Below are positions 12,601 to 24,600 of a stretch of 64,000 nucleotides of DNA, in pieces (the first letter of the stretch is position 1; each line of letters begins with the position of its first letter). The position numbers were made by a program, and so were the translations under genes. Source of the stretch: Athripsodes cinereus (Eukaryota; Arthropoda; Insecta; Trichoptera; Leptoceridae); assembly GCA_947579605.1 (NCBI GenBank), contig OX388329.1:26554299-26618298 (forward strand), written 5' to 3'. The notes under the pieces were generated by a model that had not been told where the DNA came from, did no database searches, and saw only the letters and a list, made by a program, of their open reading frames with translations.

Positions 12601-15600
12601 ACAATTTGAAAAAAGTTTTTCTTCTTTTTGCCCCGATCGAGCATTTAACCAGGGAGCTTGTGTGTGACAGGCAAGAGAATTGTTACCTCCAAATTGATAC
12701 CAAATGTTGGTACCAAACAACAAATAAAAAATGAAAACAATACAAAAAAAAAGAAAAAAACAATTCAAGACAAAAGTCTTCCTTATATTTTATTTTTCTT
12801 CTTTGCGACATGACGTCGTTAAGTTTGTTATTTCAGTATTAACTAATTTATGTAAGGTTTTGTTAAACATTGATTATTTAAACATTTAGTACCAGAACTA
12901 CACACAAGGTTTATAACAAGAACATTAGTCCAAACAAAAAAACATCTAATGAATAATTATCAGTGATTTGTTTATCATTATTCAAGCCCAAAATGTAACG
13001 TTGGATCTACAAATTTTACAATAATCACTTTTTTACATACTATTTAGTCATAAGGTTTTGTAATATATTTTTTGTTTTTTTTTTAATTTTTTGTAATGTA
13101 TCACTTGTTTCATAATAACGTCAGGAAGAACCTGATTTAAACGTTTGTTTGGACTATTCTGCTATACGCTGCTAGCAAGAATGAAAAGGGACGGTTGGTT
13201 GCCTTTGAGATGTTGTACCACAGAGATATGCAAAAAAATTCATTGGTCGAAACAAAGTCAAAAATGAAAAGGTGTTAATGAGGGTGGGCAAAACTATGCA
13301 ACTCCTTAAAAAGATAAACCAACAATGATCAAACTGGATTAGCCGCAACATCAGGCACCAAGGCCTGCTCATCACTATGGCAGAGGGTATGTATGACCCA
13401 AGGCAGGAATTGTAGAGGTCGATCAAGAGACCTACATGGATCAAGTGATGAAGGACATGCACTGTGGCACATACCCAAAATTAAAGAGACTAGCAGAAAA
13501 TATAAAGGAATGGAGAAGAAAATCCAAATTCATTGCAGACCAATCCAATGAATTACAGCCCACTATAAGATTTTAATCTATACTGTAATGTTAGAAAGTG
13601 GAAGGTTTTGTAATTCTGTAATTACGAATAATTAAATTATGCAACTATTACCCATCATTTGGCTCTCCTGTAAAATGACAATTTTGCAGATCCTACGTTA
13701 TATTTTGGGCGGGGTGACAAAATGATTTGTAGGAGTGTTTTGATTTTTATCTTGATTTTAATTGTTTTATAGACCATTAAGAGATGAAATCAATGAAAAT
13801 TATTTAGGGACACGGACCACCAACATAAACTAACAAAAATAAAAACTTTGCCAACATAACCATAATTTCTGCGGTAATACAGCAAAAGCTAATATGCCTG
13901 ATTTTTCAGAAAATCAGATTTTTATTGCACCAAACAATACTGTAATATCATTATTAGCAGAATAATTATAAATATTCATATGACAAGCTAATGATTTTAT
14001 ATGCTCTTTGAAATGTGCTCCTATAAAGTTTGCAATTTTTGCCACATTTACGAAAATTTGTTACACAACGATCCATAGACTAACATCAAACAAAAATATG
14101 GCTTCCATCAAAGGTCTGTATTTCTATGAAAAAATTAAGCAAACCACCTAAGGGGAGAGGTGTTGGGGTGGTGTCTCTTTCTAACACTATGTAATACTAG
14201 CTATGTATTGGAAAGGCGTGGCATCCTTATTCTTTCTCTCTGAAGTGACTAACCATGTAATTTAAAATGCCTTTGTAACTGTCACTTTTGGTGTGTTTAA
14301 AGCTGTATAATATTAATCAATTATTTTATTTAAATCTATTTAAAAACATAACGGATTATAATCTATTACTATAAAATACACCAACCGCTCTTCTGTCAGT
14401 TACATAGGAACATGTGTAAAGCTATTTGCCCCTCAAATATTTGACAGCTCTACAGAGAAGATCACGTGACTCTTATTGGTCTATTGGAAGTTTAAATTTT
14501 GACATTATATTGTGTATGGCTTTTTATTTACAGATTATTAACAATCTAATTTTAACTGATTTTTTTGATGTGATTTTGGTTGGATACTAATATTAATTAA
14601 TACTTTGTGATGCTCATAGTACACCAATGTTTTGTATTTTTTCTTTATTACTTTGTAATTAAAAATTGTTAAAAAGCTTAAACATTGTATATGTTTGTAA
14701 ATAAATTAATTTATCATTCTCGCCCCAAAAGATTTTCGTAAATTTCGATATCTTCATTAATCATTCCCTCATCTGAAATTTTTTGTACAACACACAACTT
14801 ATAACTAAAGTTTCACTTACTTGTAGGATTTTTTCCGGTAGTTTTATTTTCAGCTTTTTCAATCACAGTGCCATTCAAAACGGGTGCCTGAGTAGGAGGT
14901 ACAGATGTCGAAGAAGACATCACAACAGATGTTTGGGTTTGAATAGAAGCGGAGTCCTGCGCATTAGCAGGAATAGTTTGATTGGAAGTAGCGGTAGCAT
15001 TTGCTGCATTTGTCGTTGGCACAGGTATATTTGAGGACGTCGCATTGGTACCATTATTCTGAGGAACAAAAGCAACAGAGGGAAGAGCGGAACTGTTATT
15101 TACAACACTGGAATTGTTGTTATTAACAGTAACTGTTGCACCGCTGGATCCTGCATTACTATTGCTAGCACTAACACTACTACTACTGACTTCTACAGTA
15201 TTTCTACGCATCCGTCCGCATTTCAACAGTTTAATATCTCTTACGTCCTCGAGTTTTGAGTTAACATTTTCTACAGTGTAATGCGCTTCAATGCAATCTG
15301 AAACAATACGAAAAAATATATATATTAATTTATTTGAACATTATTTTTTTTACACTGAGATTCACCTGCAGGTTTATTACACTTATATAGTCAACTGGCT
15401 ATCTTACTTGTGAGAGATGCTTTGACTATATAGAATTACAATGTACAATGAAATATAATAATAAATACAACTTTGGTAATCAATATAATTATGTTTTCGT
15501 AGTGGGTACTACTGGATAACCTGTGGCGTGAAAAGGCCACATTATATATATCACAATGTGGAATCATGTAGGTCCACCTTAAGAAATGATTAGGCAGATT

Positions 15601-18600
15601 CAGCATAGCATGATTGGCCAAACAGACTAGAGGCCAGTCATTGGCAGAAATAAGTATTGTCACAGCCTAATAAGGGACGTGTGCTAGGGCGGTAGAATGA
15701 CCCAGCACTCGTGGACTGGACCTTGACCTAGTAGGTCAACTACACAGCGCTCCTTGCAACCAACGATCACTCGTATACGTGAGTCAAATGAAATATTGTC
15801 AAAATCAAATAGCTTACTAATCTTTAGAATCCTTTCTTTATAGTAGTCTCGAGTAAATAAATTCTCTTTTCATTTGAAACAAAAAAAACATTCTTTAATT
15901 CATGCTTACACTCATATTCTTATATTGATCAAGTTGAACACGCATATTGTGGAACAGGTCACCTATTCAGCATAGGTGACGGAGTAATATTATCGGCGAG
16001 GTATATTTTGTCCAATCAAATACTGGAGTCAGATTTCACTATTAGATTATTCAATTCTCAGTAAATTCATTTATATATATTCAGTAAGCAACATTAAATA
16101 CCTCACACGATAAACCTATTGTAAAAATTGACTGAAGATTTTAAATATCTGGTGTTAAACGAATAAAACTTTTAAGAGATCATAATGTGAAAAATAAAAA
16201 TAATAATCTGTTTACGAGATTTTGTGATGTTAATAATAGATTGAGACAGGACAGTATAGACAAAAACAAGCTCCATCTTATAAAAAATCAATAACACAGC
16301 AGTTGCTAAGTACGCACATCTTCAAATAATATTATCTGTATAAATATTATGGTCTGTTTGTTAATTTATATGTGTGTACATTTATATCCACTTACTGACA
16401 CCTAAATAAGACAAGATGGAGGAAAATAATATACCTGCTGAATATATTCATGAACAATTAAATAAAAGGCATGTTTTAAACTCATAACATTGTATGTAAC
16501 TCATTTATTGACAAGGATATTTTAGTTTTAGTGATTTTCTTATGCATTTTTTTTATAAAAATTGAATGGTTTGTCAAAATATGAATACATGATTTATTAC
16601 AAATTTTAATACAAAAGTCAAATTTGGTATTTACATAAAAATACTACACTCGTTGTTAATTAATTAATAGGGAACATTCACAAAAAAAAAATTTCAACCC
16701 AAAAAATTGTACAGAAAATTAGAAAAATTATGGTACTTTTTATATTTTTAAATGTGCATTTTTAAGGTTTTTATCGCCATTTAAAAAAGCAATTTTCACA
16801 CTTCGCCGCAAAAAGGTCCACTCGTGGCGGAGCAGTGTTTGACGATATCAGGCGCTACAAACAGTACTAAGAGTGAAACGTGTGGCAATACAAAATAGCG
16901 ACTAGCGACGTCACACCGGACTAATTCAATTACAGAAAATATGGATTTTTAAAATGAAAATAATGAATGAAAAGTTTTATTTTATGGTTTCTTATTAGGA
17001 TATTCATGATCAGCGTATATTTATTAATATGAATTGATAACATTTATTCATATTCCTCACACATGCATGTTCCCTATTGTGTCGGTACACACGTAGAAGG
17101 ATTCCCTAATTATGTAATTTGAAAAAAGTGTTTCTTTCTACTATAGATTATTGATTCCGAGAGAGACGTCTTTCCACTTATCAGAGATTGATAATGACCT
17201 GAAAAGTGGAAAGACGTCTCTCTCGGAATCAATAATCTATAGTAGAAAGAAACACTTGTTTCAAATTACATAATCGTTGTTAATAATGAGAACTAAACAA
17301 CAGTATAACAAAAAATAAACAATATATGCAAGGATATGAGCTGTGGACCGTATGAAGAGAGTCGTAAAGAACAGATCGCAATGGAAAGAAAAACGCAAAG
17401 CTTTGCTGCAAACCAATTCACAGGATTGAAACCAGAAAGAAATTGAAAATATATCAACAATGGAAAAATGTATTGCCATTGTCAAAATGCTTTATAAATT
17501 ATGAGCACTGTCTATTATGAGCATTGACAGCGCTACAAAGAATAATTTCTACAAAAATTTGTAACTTAATTTCACTTTGTCTCAAATCCAAACACACACA
17601 TTCTCAAAATAACTATAACAAATGGAATTTACTACCTGGCTAGACTAAGTCTAAAAGAGTGTTGTTGGATTTATTAATGTGTAGTTACTCTGAACCCGAG
17701 CTATTATCATCTATGAATAATGACTATTTCCACATTAAAAATGACATTTGTCACTCGAAATAAAGGTATTCATGTGCTGTTATCTCTCCAAAATTATTTT
17801 TTTTTATTGAAAATCCCGACGGTTTCTTCACCTCCTGAATTCAACGTTGGTCCTTCGAGCCGGATAATATATCCGGTAAAATGTATAAACGAAAATTGTG
17901 GCGGGCTCAGAGCAGCCACATACGCCACATTTTAATTCCTTGTGCCAACAATTAATTCACAAACTACTATATTGCTTTTCTCAAAACTGCGAATCTCTAG
18001 CTTCGCATATTCTTTCTGCATTCCCTTCATACGTGAAAGAGTGTTTATTTGAAAATTTCTCGTTTTTTCTCTTAATGGTGAAGGGTTTAACGCTAGTATT
18101 TCAACAAAATACATAATCAATTTATTTATAAGGATTGACAGTACTTGTCTCTTCCGATGTAACAAGCCATGTGGAAGAATTACGTATTATTTATTAGTGA
18201 GAAATTTCAAATTTTTCCAACATATAGCGGAAGTTGATCAGCACGAAATCATTAACGTGGAAACATTTTAAACATTTTACATTCAGTCATAACAAAATTA
18301 TGTTAAATGCCTGGTGAAAAATGGCCTCCCACTCTCTTCTGTAAGTTTTGTAAAAAAAAAACAACTTCAGTTCAGTGATGAGGTGTTCCACCCATCCTGA
18401 GTTCACACAAAAATGATGGCTTGCATGTTTTTACAAGCAGTTGGGCCGTTGACTACCTTTCTTCTGGGAGAAGTCATAATGGGATGGATGGAAGGATTTT
18501 GTGTTACAGTAAATAGGAGTCCTTGGACTCCTGAAATATCCGACAAATAGTTATTTCAACTTTACAATAAGTACGCTTGGACATTTATATTTTAACCTTT

Positions 18601-21600
18601 AGCATTTTTCCTGTACATTAACCTAATATTTTTATGATTTCAGATACCGAGTGAACAAACACTGCGTCTTGAAAAATCCATTAAATAGAAGGCTAAGAAA
18701 AATGTATTTAGTTTTAAAATTTCCATAATATCTAGTCTTAATCCTTTGTATTAGTCTAAGGAAACAACTAGTACATAGAAAATACGTAACTGTAAGCAAA
18801 TTTTAAGTCATATTGTAAAGTAAAGAGTCAGTTGACATTAACGGTTGTATTTAATTTCAGGTAGGATTTTGTCAAGAGGAGTCCTTCAGGCGAACCTTGA
18901 GCCCTTCCTTAGAAAGAATTTGCTGGAAGAATATAGATGACATAGGAACTGACATTCATGGGTGAGGGAGGGTGCAACCCTTAATGTGTACAATAAGTAA
19001 GATAATTTTACACTCGCATTTTTTTGCAATTTTTTTTTATTATTGCTTTAGTTGGCCCAAAAAAGATGATAAGATTGTTGCTTGCAGTTATTCTGCTAGT
19101 TACCCCTCGTGAGGTAAATGCCATCATGGTATATATATATTAATAAATTCTTTATATAGTCAAAAATATACAACGTAAAAAAAAATAATGATCAAAAATA
19201 TTGAATTAGGAAAATGTAACTCCCTCAATATATAATCAGAACAAAGGAGCATAGAAATCATATTGGTATAATATTCTACAATGAACTTTTGTCCCCTATC
19301 GACACACGTAAGGGGGAAAGCTTGTAGACTGGGAATTAATTAGAGGTGTTTCTAGAATATAGCATCCCACATATTCCTGTAATAAATATATATTATTCTC
19401 TGAGACATTCAACATGTACGTGAAGGGAAGCAAATGGCGGCGCAATGTACGAGGTCTGTTCAAAAAGTATTGCGAATTTTGATTTTCCGCGGGCCACGTA
19501 TATTTGATTTTTGATTTTTTTGTAGCGTTATGTTGGCACTCATGTCCCTTACTTATGCTGACAAGGTCAGCCATAGTCTTAATAAATGGACTAAAGCAAA
19601 AACGGGTAGAACCCACCGTAATAAAATGGATCAATAACATGTTGTCAAACAGATACATTAAAACAAGCCTACAAAATGAAACATTAAAGGCTAAAACTGT
19701 CAAAGGATGCCCACAGGGAGGTGTTCTTTCACCTCTACTGTGGACACTAGTTGCAGACAGTTTAATATGCAAGCTCAATGACAATGGTTATAATGCACAA
19801 AGCTATGCTGATGACATAGTTATAATAATCAGAGGTAAAGAATATGACATTATCTCTGAATTAATGCAGAATGCGCTAAAGATGGTAGAACACTGGTGCA
19901 TTACGAATGGGTTAACAGTTAATACTAGCAAAACAACTCTAATCCCATTTACAAGGAAAAAAAAGCTAGAAAAGCTTACCAAACCAATCTTTTTTGGAAA
20001 TACTATAAACTTTTCCAAAGAGACAAAATATCTAGGTATCACACTAGATAATAAACTCACTTGGACTGAACATGTTAATAAAGTAACACAAAAAGCTACG
20101 AAGGCCTTATGGACCTGCCGAAGATTGGTAGGAAATAATTGGGGAATAAAACCCAAACTAATGCTCTGGTTATATACTGCAGTAGTAAGACCAATTGTAT
20201 CATATGCATCAATAGTTTGGAACAACAAACTAGAACAAAAGAGATGTATTGAAAAGCTAAACAGACTACAAAGAATGGCCTGTTTATTAGTAACAGGAGC
20301 ACTACATACAACTCCTACAGCTTCATTAGAAGCAATGCTCAATCTACCGCCGCTACACCTTTACTTAGAAAAGGTGGTAAAAGAGGGAATAATAAGATTG
20401 ACAATCGGAGAAGCACATAAAATAAGCATGCTCTCTGAATCAAAACTAAATATAGAAATAGAAAAAGATGATATAATTAGTTTACCAAAAGATAAAATGA
20501 AAATATCTACCACTTTGCCAAACCATACAAAGTAGAAATCCAATCCAGATCAGATATCAGAGAAAATTGGTATCAGGAACCAAATGGTGCCTTGATTTGG
20601 TACACAGATGGATCTATAAAGATAAACGGCACGGGCTCAGGTGTATATGGTATATCACCAAAAGCAAAAATATGCAAACACCTGGGCCAAAATGCAACTA
20701 TCTTTCAAGCAGAAATAACTGTGATAACAATATGCGCCTATGAAAATATAAATAGGAGATACAGAAATAAAAAAATATACATTTACTCAGACAGTCAAGC
20801 TGCACTTAAAGCACTAGACTCCTGTAAAGTAAACTCTGTATCAATGCATTGAACAAATTATCAATAGAAAATAACAATAAAATTGTATTAAGATGGGTGC
20901 CAGGACACTCTAACTATGAGGGTAATGAAGAGGCGGATAAAATGGCCAACAAGGGGGCTGACATGCTGACCTATGGACCAGAGCCTCACTGCCCCATCAC
21001 AAATAGCACTTTAAAAACGGCACTCTATGGGAGAATGCAAGAAAAAGCTATTAATAACTGGTTAACAATACCAGGACAGAAACATGCGAAAACCCTGATT
21101 AAAGGTTTCTCATCAAAGAAAAGTAGAGACTTTCTCGAACTTAATAAAGAGAACCTAAGAATTCTCACCAGAGTACTAACGGGACACTGTAGACTCAATA
21201 AACACTTATGTATAATGAAACTAACAGACATGTATCTGTGCAGATTCTGCATGAATGAACATGAAACTCCTTTGCATCTACTCACAGAATGTGAACCTAT
21301 AATGCAAACAAGAGCCAAAATAATTGGCTCACACTTTCCTGATCAAGAACAGATCAAAGGAACTAACCCACACAAAATTTTGAATTTCTTTCAGGTTTTA
21401 GGTCTGTGGGAAGACATCTAAGGACTAAATCCCACAATGGACTACATCTAGAAGTCGAGGTGGGCAAGGTCTTTGGATGGAGGAGAAAAAAAAAAAAAAA
21501 AAAGGTCAGCCATTTTGAATGTTTAGTTAATTTTTGACAGCTGTTTTGCTAGGATGAGTTTTTGCTCATCTTCGATTTTTGCCTATTCCAAAAAATGGAT

Positions 21601-24600
21601 CAAAGATTCTGTATCAAATTTTGTGTGAAAAATAAAATAAAATGCGCGAACGCATTCCGAATGTTGACTGTGACATATGGTGAGGCTACCTTGGACCAAA
21701 GCGACTCGGTCCGCGACGACCCAAATGTGCTCCAGAGGGTCATAACTGGTGACGGTTTATGGTTATGACGTGGAAACCAAAGCTCCATTCATTGGAATAG
21801 ATCCATTTTGGAATAGACAAAAATCGATGATGAACCAAAACACATTCAAGCAAAACAGCTGTCAAAAATTAACTAAACATTCAAAATGGCTGACCTTATC
21901 AGCATAAGTACAGACAGTACCAACATAATGCTTCAAAAAATAAGAAATCAAATATAAGTAGCCCGCGGAAATTCAAAATTCACGATACTTTTTGAACAGA
22001 CCTCGTACGTATTGATCTCGTTTCTAAACAATGAATATATTTATATTTATACACAGTATCAAGATTCTTAATTGTGTTCAAAGTGGATATTCTACAATGC
22101 TATGGGAATAAGATTGTTATGTGTGTCCTGTGGAACAGGATGTTAAGTGAATGAAAAATCTTTATTAGGGATTCATTTTACTGTATGATCGGTAGTGACA
22201 GACGTACGTGTTCCCTCACGGAAGAGCTAGTATGTACTCTCTCTTAGCGATCACGACGACGTGATATACTTAATAAAAATTTAAATCTTTTTCATTTGTT
22301 CATATCAACACAGCATTTGTCCCAGTGGTATAATAATCAACAACTGGCTACATACATATATCGTCCCTCTTCTGACTAACTATCGTATCTGACATTTTTG
22401 GCGAATTCGAGTTATGATCACCAATGTGTACTTATATGTGCCCTGCATGTTATCACTGAAGATCACACCTGTAACTGTTACTGTTATCCTGGAATAGCTT
22501 TCTGATTTTGTTGTCGTATTTATGAATTATTTTAAATAAAATATGTTGTATCTAGTGATGTGAGAAGAGAAAATTTTCCAAAGAAATTTCTCGTTCTCGA
22601 GTACAATTGCAAGTACGAAAAATTATTACGTACCTGCAATTTTTTTTTAACTTAAATATGGGCATGTGGAGTGTCAAACATCAAGATTTTTCATCAGTTA
22701 TTAGCACTTTTTTCTATGTAGATACCTAACATTTTTTTATTTCCATTATTAATTGTAGCCATATTGGTGATAAATTGCCTCAACATTTGGACATTGTTAT
22801 TGATTGAATAAAGTGTTTATTATTATTATTATACTATTAAATAAAAAATAAAAAAAATTCTCCGAAAATTCTCTACTTCGAGAAATTAACTGAGAAATTT
22901 CTCGGTAAATTTCTCGAAAAATTATTTCTTGAGAATTCCACAACACTAGTTGTATCTACTAATTCCTCAAAATTTCATCACAAAAATGATCCTGAGATAT
23001 ACAAGAATTGGTACAAATAAAGTAATGTAATATATTTACACTGTATCATACAGTGGCGTAGCTAGGGGGGGGCAGGGGGGGACATATGTCCCCGGGCGCC
23101 GCTTTAGGGGGCGCCAAAATGAGTATTAAAACTATTTTTTTTAATTTCATTTTGATGTCAACAAATGTATTCCAAATACGTTTGCAAGATTGAATTTCTG
23201 AGCTCCACAAATATCTTCATTACAAACCAGTTGGCAAACACGATTTTAGCGCCCCCATTGAGCACTAAGGGGCGCCATTCTACTCATAAACCAAATGACA
23301 CATCCACAATACAGGATTGCTGATGGCGTTTTTTTTAACAAAGATCAGTTTGGGTTCAAATATTATTCTTCATAACTGAAAGTGGCATCTGGTTTTATCA
23401 AATTATACAGGTTGGATAATTTCGAGTCGAATATAGGATTTTACTTGAGTGCAAAGAAAATAATATAATACTTCACATTAGTTGAAAAGAGATAAATTTA
23501 TCATTAGATAGAAATGTAAGTTGTTGATTTAAATAATAATATTTGAAATCTAGCAAATTTTTCGGTAATTATATTTTATTTTACTTGCAAGAAAAAACAA
23601 CATTGGAATTTTTTTCATTACTCATCACATCATCGCTGTTTTTGGATTATCGTGTAAAAATTGTTAATTTTTTTTAACAACTTTCGCATACATATCTGAA
23701 AAAGTTTTTACTCAACATTTTCAACATTTCATTTAACCAGTCATGTTTTATAAGTATATTTTAATTTTATATAAAATTTTAACTATACGCGGCGGCAGAA
23801 TTGCCATCCACACTTCTCAGCATTATACAACCAGATAAGTCTCCATATGATCAGTCATGATTATACAAAAACTTAACAGTCTAATGCCGGAAAAAATTCA
23901 CCTATCCAGATATACAGGATATCAAAGGATTAGGCTCAAAACATGGGCTCAAAATACCAGCATTGTGCCTGAAATATCTGTGTTCAAAAATTTTCTTACA
24001 ATATTACAAGTATTTATTTTAATAGATTTTTGAATTTTAATATATCAATGTACCGGTGAATCTAATTTTTGCAAATTATTTATCAAAGATTTCGGAGCTA
24101 CCCCTGTAGCTGACAAAACTAATGGTATTATTTTTTTTTATTTTTTTTTTATTTTATAGAGACACTCACAGAAAACTGACAACACAATACATAAATGTAA
24201 ATACACAATACGTAAACGGACCTACATAAAATGCCATTTTTTTTTATTTCTCCTGCTGGTTTTGTATTTTTTCTGCGACAGTTGTTTGAATATTATGCTT
24301 ATTTGGTACAGCGATGTCTATTACGAGATAGATACGTAATTTTAATTTGTTTATCATGTAATTCTAAATCGGGTCTATTATGATGTATCAGTATAAAACC
24401 CTCGGTTTTCCCATACACTTCCCCAAAGGTTAACCATCTGTTTGACGGATATTTGTCACTTGTTTGTTATGAATCTTTATTTTCTTTATTTTTATGTTGA
24501 TTGTTGTAATTATTATTGAAATTAGTTATATGTGTATGTTGTATTGATTTGAGATCTATCATGTAAAAGGCTTTTGCCGTTTATTGTTTTAATAAAAAAA

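Larger units (their letters stand above)
19575..21503 (+). mobile_element. 5'-truncated non-LTR retrotransposon (RT-RNase H, R1/LOA group)
   Basis: The element is flanked by GGTCAGCCAT (19,565-19,574 and 21,504-21,513) and ends in poly-A. It codes on the plus strand for reverse transcriptase and RNase H and then a zinc-knuckle-like tail. It was inserted into a mariner. A much shorter copy of its last 250 bases lies at 40,688-40,944 and is nearly identical, so the family moved recently. Confidence 0.88.
19450..22005 (+). mobile_element. mariner element, internally deleted, split by a LINE
   Basis: The ends are CGAGGTCTGTTCAAAAAGTA and its inverse, flanked by TA on both sides. The ends continue into long inverted repeats of over 150 bp (the AATGGCTGACC and AACAGCTGTC segments appear on both sides). 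The interior keeps only the start and a middle piece of a mariner transposase. A LINE (19,575-21,503) with its own target duplication sits inside the left inverted repeat. Confidence 0.8.

Noticed and set aside
19296..19784. 162-codon minus-strand frame
   Set aside because: It crosses the mariner end and the LINE border, so it is accidental.
19803..20342. 179-codon hydrophobic frame on the minus strand
   Set aside because: It is the antisense of the reverse transcriptase coding region; no independent support.
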